From contig DAIMZI010000016.1 of the NCBI GenBank assembly GCA_036734025.1, positions 1 to 54,145 on the forward strand: a stretch of 54,145 bases of DNA, in the 5' to 3' direction. Below the pieces are notes generated by a model that had not been told where the DNA came from, did no database searches, and was given only the letters and a program-made list of their open reading frames with translations. A program made the translations under genes and the position numbers. Below are positions 16,138 to 24,007 of this stretch, piece after piece (position 1 is the stretch's first letter; every line of letters starts with the position of its first letter). This stretch comes from DAIMZI01 sp036734025. GTDB taxonomy: Bacteria; Pseudomonadota; Alphaproteobacteria; Rhizobiales; Rhodomicrobiaceae.

Positions 16138-16176
16138 ATAGCAGCGACACGATAGCCTTAAGCAAGTAGCTGGTGC

Positions 16177-17073
16177 TCAGCCCGTCTGGGCCAGCGGCTG
16201 GGGCGGGCGCACGAGCGCGCGGAAATCGGCCATGAGCGATTTGGTGACATCGCCGACCCGGAACCGGTAGGGGCCGATTTCGCCCACCGGCGTAACCTCC
16301 GCGGCGGTACCGGTGAGGAAACATTCCTCGAACCCTTCCAGCTCCTCTGGCAGGATTGCGCGCTCTGTAACGCTGATGCCGCGCCCCTGCGCCAGACCGA
16401 TCACCGTTCGCCGGGTAATGCCATCGAGAATGCAATCCGGCGTTGGCGTATGCAGCGCGCCTTCCTTGACAAAGAAGATGTTGGCGCCGGTCGCCTCGGC
16501 CACCTGTCCGCGCCAGTCGAGCATCAGCGCATCGGCATAGCCGGCAGCCTCGGCGCGGTGCTTTTCGATCGTGCAGATCATGTAGAGCCCCGTCGCCTTG
16601 GAGCGGGTGGGCGCGGTTCGCGGGTCGGGCCGTCGATATTCCGCCATCGCAAGCCGCAGCCCCTTTTCCAGCGCCTCGGGATTGAAATATGCGCCCCAGT
16701 CCCAGGCAGCGATGGCCAGATTGATGCGCGTTGCCTGAGCGGAAACGCCGATCTGTTCACTGCCGCGCCAAGCTATCGGCCGGACATAGGCATCCGAAAG
16801 CGCGTTGGCCTTGAGCACATCACGGCAGGCCTGATCGATCTGCTGCACTGTGTACGGGATTTCGAAGCCGAGAATACGGCCCGACTCGATCAGCCGTTCG
16901 CTATGTTCGGTCAGCTTGAAAATCGTTCCGCCATAGGCTCGCTCACCTTCGAACACCGAACTGGCATAATGAAGCCCATGGCTGAGCACATGCAGCCTCG
17001 CATCTTTCCAGGGGACCATCTCCCCGTTCATCCAGATCGAGCCGTCACGCTGGTCATAAGGAACGATAGCCAT
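16177..17073 (-). CDS. ilvE: Branched-chain amino acid aminotransferase
   Basis: IlvE is a fold-IV PLP aminotransferase for the last step of leucine, isoleucine and valine synthesis. Family features: MNGEMVPWKDARLHVLSHGLHYASSVFEGERAYGG, RPIAWRGSEQIGV, SKATGLYMICTIEKHRAEAAGYADALMLD (with the PLP lysine in the SKATGLY segment), EATGANIFFVKEGALHTP, LDGITRRTVIGLA and FLTGTAAEVTPVGEIG. It has 298 residues, normal. ATG 17073 is preceded by GGGAGG 7 nt upstream. It is transcribed away from the marR-like gene; ilvE next to petP/petR-type genes is a common alphaproteobacterial arrangement. Confidence 0.95.
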   Translation of the reverse strand: MAIVPYDQRDGSIWMNGEMVPWKDARLHVLSHGLHYASSVFEGERAYGGTIFKLTEHSERLIESGRILGFEIPYTVQQIDQACRDVLKANALSDAYVRPIAWRGSEQIGVSAQATRINLAIAAWDWGAYFNPEALEKGLRLAMAEYRRPDPRTAPTRSKATGLYMICTIEKHRAEAAGYADALMLDWRGQVAEATGANIFFVKEGALHTPTPDCILDGITRRTVIGLAQGRGISVTERAILPEELEGFEECFLTGTAAEVTPVGEIGPYRFRVGDVTKSLMADFRALVRPPQPLAQTG

Positions 17074-17441
17074 TGAACGCCTCCCGGCGGAAAACCTTGT
17101 TTTTCAATCATACGACGATCACGGCGACCAGAGTCCGGGGGAGCAGACCGGCCCCCAACTGAGCATGGCGCCCGTCCATGCGGAAAAAAGAGATGGCGTG
17201 CGCCGCGTCAAAGGGGAGCCAGCGCAAAACGCCTTGACACCAGGTTGCGGTGATAACACAGATAGCTCCAGGAAGCCGCGAAGGCGCATGAGGGATATAC
17301 CGTCATCAAGGCCCGTGCTGCCCGGCGCGTCAGCTCTGCTGACACCAATTCGCGATTAATATTGCGCAAATGGATGTTAGTCCAACGGAATGTTGTCGTC
17401 ACCACTTGCGTTTTGTAGCAATCCGCCCAAAATAAGTCAAC
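17074..17441. other. Divergent ilvE / marR-like promoter region
   Basis: These 368 bases contain no credible gene. There is a TTGACA at 17234-17239 without a matching -10 box on the plus strand, and an AT-rich stretch around 17345-17440 that should contain the marR-like promoter and possibly an autoregulatory site, including the small palindrome TTGCGCAA near 17362. Confidence 0.5.
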
Positions 17442-18068
17442 ATGGCTGACATAACAACGAAGAGCCGTTTCGCCGATGTCGGCGAGCCCCAGATGAGCGT
17501 TGTCGCGGCCCCATCAGAGAGCGCTGCCGACGCGTTGGGACCGCGCGCCCACCGCATCATCGAACTGATGTACTTCGCCTATCGCGACTTCACCGCCGAC
17601 GCCGATGAAATTCTGGCGGAACTGGGTTTTGGCCGCGCGCATCACAGGGCGCTCTACTTCATCGGGCGCTATCCCGGCATCCGCGTCGCCGACTTGCTCG
17701 ATATCCTGAAAATTACCAAGCAGAGCCTTGCGCGTGTGCTGCGCGAATTGCGCGAACGGGGTTTCATCGAGCAGCAACCCGGCCGGACAGACCGGCGCGA
17801 GCGGCTGTTGTGCCTGACGTCCGAAGGCAGCCGGCTGGCGCATCATCTGGCGGAGCGTCAGGCCGGGCGCATAATGGCCGCGCTGGATCAGGCCGGCGTC
17901 GGATCAAGCGATGCCGTCGAGCAGTTCCTGCTCCACATCATCCGCTGCGAAGGGCGCGACGACATAACCAGGCTTATGGCAGATGGCCAGCCCCTGACGG
18001 GCAGCCGGGAGGACAGCGATGAGCGCGAACGCAACCAATCAGGTCGAACCGCCGGCACCGGCAGATAA
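17442..18068 (+). CDS. MarR-family transcriptional regulator (PetP-like)
   Basis: This 208-residue winged-helix regulator matches the MarR fold: AHRIIELMYFAYRDFTADADEILAELGFGRAHHRALYFIGRYPGIRVADLLDILKITKQSLARVLRELRERGFIEQQPGRTDRRERLLCLTSEGSRLAHHL. The winged-helix wing with TDRRERLLCLT is the classic MarR D-x-R-x6-T segment. It overlaps the following response regulator gene by 50 bp. This pair is the alphaproteobacterial petP-petR type of operon, first described in Rhodobacter capsulatus as affecting cytochrome bc1 expression; the exact role here is unknown. The acidic N-terminal 30 residues and C-terminal tail are not conserved-looking. Confidence 0.88.
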   Translation: MADITTKSRFADVGEPQMSVVAAPSESAADALGPRAHRIIELMYFAYRDFTADADEILAELGFGRAHHRALYFIGRYPGIRVADLLDILKITKQSLARVLRELRERGFIEQQPGRTDRRERLLCLTSEGSRLAHHLAERQAGRIMAALDQAGVGSSDAVEQFLLHIIRCEGRDDITRLMADGQPLTGSREDSDERERNQSGRTAGTGR

Positions 18069-18738
18069 TGCCCCCCATCTTCTGGTCGTGGATGACGATC
18101 ATCGCATCCGCGATCTTCTGGGGCGCTATCTGCGGGAGAACGGCTTCCGCGTCACCCTGAACGAGAATGCCGAGGAGGCGCGCGCCTCGCTGCGCGGCAT
18201 CTCGTTCGACCTGATCATCCTCGATATCATGATGCCGGGCGAGTCGGGCCTGTCGCTGGCTCAGACGCTGCGCGGAGAATCGGACGTGCCGATCCTGATG
18301 CTGACCGCCCGGTCCGAGCCGGAACACCGCATCCACGGGCTTGAGATCGGCGTCGATGATTATGTGGCCAAACCCTTCGAGCCGCGCGAACTGCTTTTGC
18401 GGCTGCACAACATCCTTCGCCGCCGGGCATCGGGCGAGGAGCAGCGCGAAGAGATCACCTTCGGCGCCAATGTGTTTCATATTCAGCGCGGCGAACTGAC
18501 ACGCTCGGGCGAGCCGGTGCGGCTGACGGACCGTGAACGAGATTTGTTGCGCCAGTTCGCAAGGGTTCCCGGCGAGACCATCGCGCGCCACGAGCTTTAC
18601 GGATCAGACGCCCAGAGCAGCGACCGGGCTGTGGATGTGCAGATCAACCGGCTGCGGCGCAAGATCGAGGACGACCCTGCAAACCCGACTTATCTGCAAA
18701 CGGTGAGGGGCCGCGGCTACGTGCTCTATGTGGATTAA
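18019..18738 (+). CDS. OmpR-family response regulator (PetR-like)
   Basis: The receiver domain (about residues 20-135) has the acidic pair in LLVVDDDHRI, phospho-acceptor Asp69 in LIILDIMMPG, the Thr of MLTAR and Lys118 in DDYVAKPFEP. A C-terminal winged-helix DNA-binding domain (about 145-239) ends QINRLRRKIEDDPANPTYLQTVRGRGYVLY. Its ATG has GGGAGGA six bases upstream, inside the end of the MarR-like gene, and its own 3' end overlaps the histidine kinase start by 11 bp. The three genes are therefore a tightly coupled operon, and the kinase is its likely partner. Confidence 0.94.
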   Translation: MSANATNQVEPPAPADNAPHLLVVDDDHRIRDLLGRYLRENGFRVTLNENAEEARASLRGISFDLIILDIMMPGESGLSLAQTLRGESDVPILMLTARSEPEHRIHGLEIGVDDYVAKPFEPRELLLRLHNILRRRASGEEQREEITFGANVFHIQRGELTRSGEPVRLTDRERDLLRQFARVPGETIARHELYGSDAQSSDRAVDVQINRLRRKIEDDPANPTYLQTVRGRGYVLYVD

Positions 18739-20221
18739 CCGGCCGGGATCAGCCGTTTCCGAGGCGATGAGGCGCGCGAGCCTGTCAATCAGCGCCGTCG
18801 GCAGCGCTCTGGCGGACCGGCATCGCCGCAATGTTGCCTGGCTGGATCGCTGGGCGGTCTTCCGCCTGCCTCGTCGCATGATGATCAAGCTGGGTCACGG
18901 CCTGTCCGTCCTGTTCACCCAGATGCTGCCAAAGGGCCTTTATGCACGCGCGTTGATCATCATCATCGCCCCGGTGGTGCTGTTGCAATCGGTGCTTGCT
19001 TTCGTGTTCATGGAGCGCCACTGGCAGCAGGTCACGCGGCGGCTTTCGCAATCGACCGTCAGCGATATCTCCATGCTCATCTCGGTTCATGAGACCATTG
19101 GCGCCAATGTCGCGCCGCAGGTGCTGACCGACATGGCGCGCGACGATCTGGGCCTTATTGTCCGCATCTTGCCTGGGCAGGACCTGCCGGCAGCCCTGCC
19201 CAAGCCGTTCTTCGATCTGCTTGACCGCACGCTGTCGCGCACCATCCGCAGGCAGATCCGCCGCCCCTTCTGGATCGACACAGTGGGCGATTCCCGGTTC
19301 GTTGAAATACGTATCCAGCTGACGAATTCGGTGATGCAGGTCTTTGCCAGGCGCAGCCAGACCTACGCTTCGAACTCGCATATCTTCCTGTTGTGGATGG
19401 TCGGCACATCGCTGGTGCTGGTCATCATCGCGGTGCTTTTCCTGCGAAACCAGATCAGGCCGGTTCTGACGCTTGCCGACGCTGCGCAGAAATTCGGCCG
19501 GGGCCAGCCCGTTCCCGAAGATTTCCGTGTCCGCGGAGCGCGCGAAGTGCGCCTTGCCGCGCAGGCGTTTCTAGAGATGCGCGACCGCATCGAACGCCAT
19601 GTCGAACAGCGCACCACCATGCTCGCCGGGGTCAGCCATGATCTGCGCACGGTGCTGACCCGCTTCCGGCTACAACTTGCCGTGCTGGGCGACACGGCCG
19701 AGGCCGAAAGCCTGCGTGCCGATGTCGATGAAATGCAAAGCATGCTGGAGGATTATCTGGCTTTTGCCAAGGGCGACGCGGGCGAACAGGCGAGCGAGTT
19801 CAACGTTGGCGACATGCTACGCGAAATCGTGGCGGCCATGCCGGCGCGCCGGCACCCGCCCGAGGTTGAGGCGCACGAAGACCTGATGATCTCTGCACGG
19901 CGCAACGCTCTGAAGCGGGCGGTCATGAACCTGACCTCGAACGCATCGCGCTTCGCCAGCGAAATTGTTGTCCGGGCACACAAGTCCCGCGCCATGATCA
20001 CGATTTCGGTGGAGGATGACGGCCCCGGCATCCCTATCGAGGCGCGCGAGGAAGTGTTCCGTCCGTTCCACGGGCTCGATCATGCCCGCAACCAGAACAT
20101 CAAGAGCACCGGGCTCGGCCTGTCTATCGCCCGCGATATCGTCCGCGGTCATGGCGGCGACATCACCCTGGGCAAGAGCAAGCTGGGCGGGCTGAAGGCG
20201 ACGATCCGACTGCCCGTCTGA
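18728..20221 (+). CDS. EnvZ-type sensor histidine kinase
   Basis: This 497-residue inner-membrane kinase has about 75 cytoplasmic residues, TM1 (ARALIIIIAPVVLLQSVLAFVFM), a periplasmic sensor of about 125 residues, TM2 (IFLLWMVGTSLVLVIIAVLFL), a HAMP domain (NQIRPVLTLADAAQKFGRGQ), a dimerisation H-box AGVSHDLRTVLTRFRLQL with His304, and the ATPase domain with MNLTSNASRF (N-box), VEDDGPGIP (G1) and STGLGLSIARDIVRGHGG (G2). Organisation and H-box are like EnvZ. It overlaps its response regulator gene by 11 bp. The long cytoplasmic N-terminal extension before TM1 is not typical of EnvZ; an internal start such as ATG 18878 or 18881 would shorten it. Confidence 0.92.
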   Translation: MWINRPGSAVSEAMRRASLSISAVGSALADRHRRNVAWLDRWAVFRLPRRMMIKLGHGLSVLFTQMLPKGLYARALIIIIAPVVLLQSVLAFVFMERHWQQVTRRLSQSTVSDISMLISVHETIGANVAPQVLTDMARDDLGLIVRILPGQDLPAALPKPFFDLLDRTLSRTIRRQIRRPFWIDTVGDSRFVEIRIQLTNSVMQVFARRSQTYASNSHIFLLWMVGTSLVLVIIAVLFLRNQIRPVLTLADAAQKFGRGQPVPEDFRVRGAREVRLAAQAFLEMRDRIERHVEQRTTMLAGVSHDLRTVLTRFRLQLAVLGDTAEAESLRADVDEMQSMLEDYLAFAKGDAGEQASEFNVGDMLREIVAAMPARRHPPEVEAHEDLMISARRNALKRAVMNLTSNASRFASEIVVRAHKSRAMITISVEDDGPGIPIEAREEVFRPFHGLDHARNQNIKSTGLGLSIARDIVRGHGGDITLGKSKLGGLKATIRLPV

Positions 20222-20239
20222 GATGCGGCGCAGCATCTC
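20220..20239 (+). terminator. Stem-loop after the kinase gene
   Basis: GAGATGC (20220-20226), loop GGCGCA and GCATCTC (20233-20239) form a perfect 7-bp stem right at the kinase stop codon. There is no T-run, so it may stabilise the 3' end or assist Rho-dependent termination rather than being a classical terminator. Confidence 0.4.
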
Positions 20240-20346
20240 TCGGGTCGCGCCCGACATCATGTTATCCTGTCAATTGCGACCTGTTCATGAGGGCTGACCA
20301 GGTGGCTTTGGCGCAGCACGAGCCCGGACCAGAACGGTCGTAATAC

Positions 20347-21219
20347 ATGATTCCGATTCGCGATTCGATCGTCATCCGCACGACGCCGGTAATCGTTTAT
20401 GCGCTGATAGCCATCAATGTGGCCATGTTCCTGTTCCAGATCTCGCTGGATGAGCGCGCCGGGCAGATCTTTCTTTATGAACATGCTCTCGTGCCGCTGC
20501 GTTATTCCTTTCCGCAATGGGCGGTGAATCAGGGGCTGCCGCCGGACGATTATTTGCCGTTCCTGACAAGCTTCTTCATGCATGGCGGATGGCTGCACAT
20601 CATCTTCAACATGTGGACCCTGTATATTTTCGGCAGTTCGGTCGAAAGCCGTTATGGGCCGTTCGCCTTTCTCGCCTTTTATCTGATCTGCGGGGTCGCC
20701 GCCAATCTGACCCATGTCTATTTCAATCAGTCCTCGCCGGTACCGGTGCTTGGCGCGTCGGGCGCCGTGGCCGGGATCATCTGCGCTTATGCCGTCACCT
20801 TTCCAAAGGCACGGCTGCTTCTGGTCATCCCGATCATCATCATCCCGCTGTTCCTCGAATTGCCGGCGCTCACTTTCGTGGCGCTGTGGTTCGGGCTTCA
20901 GGTGCTTCAGGGCGCGGGCGAGATGCTGCAACCGAGCATGGGTGGGGGCATTGCCTGGTGGGCGCATATTGGCGGTTTCCTCGCCGGCATCGTGCTGTTG
21001 CCGCTGCTCTGGCTTGGCGGGATCGGACGCAAGGACGCCGTCTATGATGCCGGACGCTCGCTGCGCGCAGGCGCCACGCCGGGTGCCCGGCAGCGCCCCT
21101 ACAGCATCGGCCTGCCGCCACCGCGCCCGCGCCCAACAGACAGCCCGAAGACCGATGATGATACGCGCGCTGCGCAGCGTTCGGGCGACAAGCCATGGAC
21201 GCCAGGCCCGTGGGGCTGA
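20347..21219 (+). CDS. Rhomboid-family intramembrane serine protease
   Basis: This 290-residue protein has six or more membrane segments and the rhomboid catalytic dyad: Ser138 in VLGASGAVAG and His207 in AWWAHIGGFLAG. The conserved HGGWLHIIFNMW segment (His79, His84, Asn88) forms the oxyanion/H-x5-N region. Rhomboids cleave transmembrane substrates in the bilayer; the target is unknown. The last 75 residues are a proline/arginine-rich, probably disordered cytoplasmic tail (LPPPRPRPTDSPKT). The start ATG 20347 has no strong ribosome site. It converges with the secretin-N-domain protein. Confidence 0.93.
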   Translation: MIPIRDSIVIRTTPVIVYALIAINVAMFLFQISLDERAGQIFLYEHALVPLRYSFPQWAVNQGLPPDDYLPFLTSFFMHGGWLHIIFNMWTLYIFGSSVESRYGPFAFLAFYLICGVAANLTHVYFNQSSPVPVLGASGAVAGIICAYAVTFPKARLLLVIPIIIIPLFLELPALTFVALWFGLQVLQGAGEMLQPSMGGGIAWWAHIGGFLAGIVLLPLLWLGGIGRKDAVYDAGRSLRAGATPGARQRPYSIGLPPPRPRPTDSPKTDDDTRAAQRSGDKPWTPGPWG

Positions 21220-21267
21220 GGCATTTGATGGCGCCCGCAGCGAGCCGCGCGTACGTTTTCGGCGGCC

Positions 21268-21747
21268 TCAGCGCGGCGCACTGACCGCAGCCGCGCCCAT
21301 TCCCAGCTTACGGGACGCTGCGCTAGATGCCGCATCAAACGCCGCCTGATCATCGCCCGGCACGGCCACCGGCTGACACACGGGCGCGCACAGCAGCGTC
21401 TGGCGCTCCCCGCCGCGAAACACAGCGACATGGCCCGCGCTCGCTGGGCCCACGCGGATGATCAGGTGAGCGATCTCATGCCCGGCCCCATCCAGCACGA
21501 TCAGATTGGTCTGGCCCGCGCTCTTTCCGGTCACGATCAGCGCCTGCGCGCTATGCAGGCTGACATCGGCCAGCGATGGGTTGCCCAGAATGACGCTGCC
21601 AGCCGGCGCGCCCAAGGCCACCACGCGAGCATGGTCGAGGGCGACAAACAAGGGTTCGGCGCGGACGGGCGTCCTCAGCCCTGCCAGCATCAACGCTGCG
21701 ATACAGGCGAGCCATATCATCAATTCATGGGCGCGGGAGTGCATCAT
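21268..21747 (-). CDS. Stand-alone pilus/secretin N-terminal-domain protein (CpaC N-domain-like)
   Basis: This 159-residue protein has a signal peptide (about residues 1-30) followed by one domain reading EPLFVALDHARVVALGAPAGSVILGNPSLADVSLHSAQALIVTGKSAGQTNLIVLDGAGHEIAHLIIRV. That is the N-terminal domain pattern of CpaC/RcpA outer-membrane secretins (I/V-x-GNP-x-IADV, GxTNL-x-LLD). The secretin channel domain itself is absent. A two-cysteine segment (LLCAPVCQPVAVPGDD) follows. It presumably acts in the periplasm, perhaps with a tad/Flp pilus. Two TadE-like proteins occur about 13 kb away, but no ATPase, platform or prepilin peptidase is in this window. Two possible ATG codons abut (21747, 21744). 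Confidence 0.72.
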   Translation of the reverse strand: MMHSRAHELMIWLACIAALMLAGLRTPVRAEPLFVALDHARVVALGAPAGSVILGNPSLADVSLHSAQALIVTGKSAGQTNLIVLDGAGHEIAHLIIRVGPASAGHVAVFRGGERQTLLCAPVCQPVAVPGDDQAAFDAASSAASRKLGMGAAAVSAPR

Positions 21748-21866
21748 GTTCGGTGCGTCTGGATGGTTAAAGCCATGTGCCAGCTTGCGCCGCCATGCTT
21801 AACAAACGCTGAAGAAGGCGGCGACCAGGCCAGGCCCGCCACTAGGCACCCCCCGATCATGCGCTC

Positions 21867-21896
21867 TTGACGCAACCCACCGATGCCCCCGATATG
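21867..21896 (+). promoter_or_regulatory. Possible moaB promoter
   Basis: TTGACG (21867-21872) and GATATG (21891-21896) are 18 nt apart, with the predicted start about 30 nt before the moaB ATG, which itself has a perfect AAAGGAGG ribosome site at 21920-21927. The -10 match is weak. Confidence 0.33.
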
Positions 21897-21932
21897 TGTT
21901 AAGCACTTGCGCTGACCGTAAAGGAGGCCCCG

Positions 21933-22484
21933 ATGGCGGGAATAGATGAAAGCAAGCCGTTCACCGCTGTTCGCATAGCTGTCCTGACAATTTCAGATAC
22001 CAGGTCAATGGCCGAAGATACTTCGGGAGAGACACTGGCCGAAAGGATCGTGGAGGCCGGGCACGTACTGGCTAAACGCGCAATCGTCAAGGACGATGTC
22101 GAACAGATCCGCGCCATGGTGCGCGGCTGGGTCGGCGAACCGCGCATCGACGTGATCATCACGACGGGCGGCACCGGTCTGACCGGGCGTGATGTTACGC
22201 CCGAGGCCCTGCGCCCGCTTTTTTCCAAGGAAATCGACGGGTTTTCCGTGCTTATGCATATGCTGTCCTATGCCAGCGTGGGCACTTCGACGCTGCAATC
22301 GCGCTCGCTTGCCGGCCTGATCGACGGCACATATGTATTCTGCCTGCCTGGGTCGCCCGGCGCGTGCCGCGATGCATGGGACGGCATACTGAAATTTCAA
22401 CTCGACGCGCGCCACAGGCCCTGCAATTTCGTCCAGATCATGCCCCGTCTGATGGAGCACGCCGCACCCTCCAGGGTCGGCTGA
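21933..22484 (+). CDS. moaB: Molybdenum cofactor biosynthesis protein B
   Basis: MoaB/MogA-fold protein that adenylylates or processes molybdopterin. Visible: RIAVLTISDTRSMAEDTSGETLAERI, DVIITTGGTGLTGRDVTPEAL (the molybdopterin-binding TTGGTG loop and the catalytic Asp), and FCLPGSPGACRDAWDGIL. It has 183 residues, normal for MoaB rather than the longer MogA or MoeA. The start is fixed by AAAGGAGG just upstream. No other moa genes are adjacent. A MOSC-domain protein, which may use the same cofactor, lies at 52355. Confidence 0.93.
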   Translation: MAGIDESKPFTAVRIAVLTISDTRSMAEDTSGETLAERIVEAGHVLAKRAIVKDDVEQIRAMVRGWVGEPRIDVIITTGGTGLTGRDVTPEALRPLFSKEIDGFSVLMHMLSYASVGTSTLQSRSLAGLIDGTYVFCLPGSPGACRDAWDGILKFQLDARHRPCNFVQIMPRLMEHAAPSRVG

Positions 22485-22605
22485 CCGAACCTCTCGCCAT
22501 CCCGGCGCCGCTCACGACGAGTTGAGTTTCCATTTGCGGTCGCTCTGCCACATGAATAGGCGCGTCATGCGCGCCACATGTGCCAAACACGAGGAGAGGA
22601 ATAAA

Positions 22606-23169
22606 GTGGCTTCACATCAACGACTGCTGCCCCGGACAAGGGCTCCGCAACTGAGCGTGAGCACGGTTGATGGCCCGGTATGGGAGTTGCACTCACAAAA
22701 GCCCGAGCAGTTCACCATGGTCGTGTTCTATCGCGGCCTGCACTGCCCGATCTGCAAGACCTATCTGTCTGAGTTGAACCGTCTGACGGACGAGTTTGCC
22801 CAGCGCGGCGTCGGTATCATCGCCATCTCGTCTGATGGCAAGGACCGCGCCGAACAGACGAAGCGGGACTGGAAGCTCGACAATATCAACATCGGTTATG
22901 GCTTCAGCATCGTGGCCGCGCGGACCTGGAACCTGTACATCTCGGCCAGCCGCGGGGTGACCTCGATCGGCGTTGAGGAGCCGGCCGAATTCTCCGAGCC
23001 CGGCCTGTTCCTGATCAAGCCCGACGGCACGCTTTATTATATCAGCACCCAGTCGATGCCGTTTGCGCGTCCCGGCTGGCGCGAGTTGCTGGCCGCCATC
23101 GATTTCGTCGTCGCCAAGGATTACCCGGCGCGCGGCGAACTTGCGGCCGTTTCCCAGCACGCTGCCTGA
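22606..23169 (+). CDS. Peroxiredoxin-like AhpC/TSA family protein
   Basis: This 187-residue thioredoxin-fold protein has PEQFTMVVFYRGLHCPICKTYLSELNRLTDEFAQRGVGIIAISSDG, where a CxxC sits where peroxiredoxins have the peroxidatic T-x-x-C. This subgroup is annotated as redoxin/peroxiredoxin-like; peroxidase activity is not assured. The start is assigned to GTG 22606 because GAGGAGAGG (22591-22599) lies 6-7 nt before it; the upstream frame is open to 22522 but lacks a site and encodes non-conserved residues. The GST gene follows after 34 bp on the same strand, suggesting a thiol-redox operon. Confidence 0.82.
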   Translation: MASHQRLLPRTRAPQLSVSTVDGPVWELHSQKPEQFTMVVFYRGLHCPICKTYLSELNRLTDEFAQRGVGIIAISSDGKDRAEQTKRDWKLDNINIGYGFSIVAARTWNLYISASRGVTSIGVEEPAEFSEPGLFLIKPDGTLYYISTQSMPFARPGWRELLAAIDFVVAKDYPARGELAAVSQHAA

Positions 23170-23203
23170 ACATTTACTGCGCTTGCGGATTAGGACACGA
23201 GCC

Positions 23204-23893
23204 ATGATCGATCTGTACACTGCGGCAACGCCGAACGGCCACAAGGCTTCGGTGATGCTTGAAGAAGTCGGGTTGCCTTACACCTTGCATGCACTCGATC
23301 TGGGGGCAAAGGAGCAGAAGGCCGACTGGTTCTTGAAAATCAATCCGAACGGGCGCATCCCGGCAATCGTTGACCGCGAAGCAGACAGCTTTGCGGTCTT
23401 CGAATCGGGCGCGATCCTGATCTATCTTGCCGAGAAGACCGGCATGCTTTTGCCGAGCGAACCAAAGGCGCGCAGCCATGCGCTTCAGTGGCTGATGTTC
23501 CAGATGGGTGGCATCGGCCCGATGATGGGCCAGGCCAACGTGTTCTTCCGCTATTGGCCGGAGGTCTATCAGCCGGCGATCGAGCGCTACCAGAACGAGA
23601 CACGACGGCTTTTCGAGGTTCTCGAACGCCGCCTCGGCGAGAGCGAATGGCTGGCTGGCAGCGACTATTCTATCGCCGATATCGCCAACTGGTGCTGGGT
23701 GCGCACGCATAAGTGGTCCGGCGTCAGCGTCGACGGCCTGCCCCATCTGCAAGCGTGGATCTCGCGTATTCATGAGCGCCCGGCCGCAGCGCGCGGCATA
23801 CAGGTGCCTCTGCGCGAAGAGTCGCTCGAAACCGGAACCGGCGAGGGCGAAAAGAAGATCATCTCCAGCGTGCAATCCTTCCTTCAGCGCTGA
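23204..23893 (+). CDS. Glutathione S-transferase family protein (YghU/YfcG, Nu-class-like)
   Basis: This 229-residue protein has an N-terminal thioredoxin-like domain, MIDLYTAATPNGHKASVMLEEVGLPYTLHALDL, then INPNGRIPAIVD (cis-proline) and AVFESGAILIYLAEKTG (the ES motif that binds glutathione), and a helical C-terminal domain with WLAGSDYSIADIANW. The TPNGHKAS active-site region with Thr/Asn instead of a Tyr/Ser fits the YghU/YfcG disulfide-bond oxidoreductase group. It lies directly after the peroxiredoxin-like gene, so it may support peroxide or disulfide metabolism with glutathione (gshA is also in this window). Confidence 0.9.
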   Translation: MIDLYTAATPNGHKASVMLEEVGLPYTLHALDLGAKEQKADWFLKINPNGRIPAIVDREADSFAVFESGAILIYLAEKTGMLLPSEPKARSHALQWLMFQMGGIGPMMGQANVFFRYWPEVYQPAIERYQNETRRLFEVLERRLGESEWLAGSDYSIADIANWCWVRTHKWSGVSVDGLPHLQAWISRIHERPAAARGIQVPLREESLETGTGEGEKKIISSVQSFLQR

Positions 23894-24007
23894 CCAGGCC
23901 TTCGCTCCAGCACGCCACATGCCCCTCAGCCACATTGACGCGCACACGGTCGGGCGCGATAAGAGCATTCATGATCTGCTGCATGGATGCCGGAAGGGGA
24001 ATGGCCG

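Noticed and set aside
17234..17239. TTGACA as a marR/petP promoter -35 box
   Set aside because: No acceptable -10 hexamer lies 15-19 nt downstream, and it is about 200 nt from the gene.
21215..21270. GCTGAGGC/GCCTCAGC inverted repeat at the rhomboid/secretin-N convergence as a bidirectional terminator
   Set aside because: The arms are exact (8 bp) but 40 nt apart with no T-run, so a functional hairpin is doubtful.
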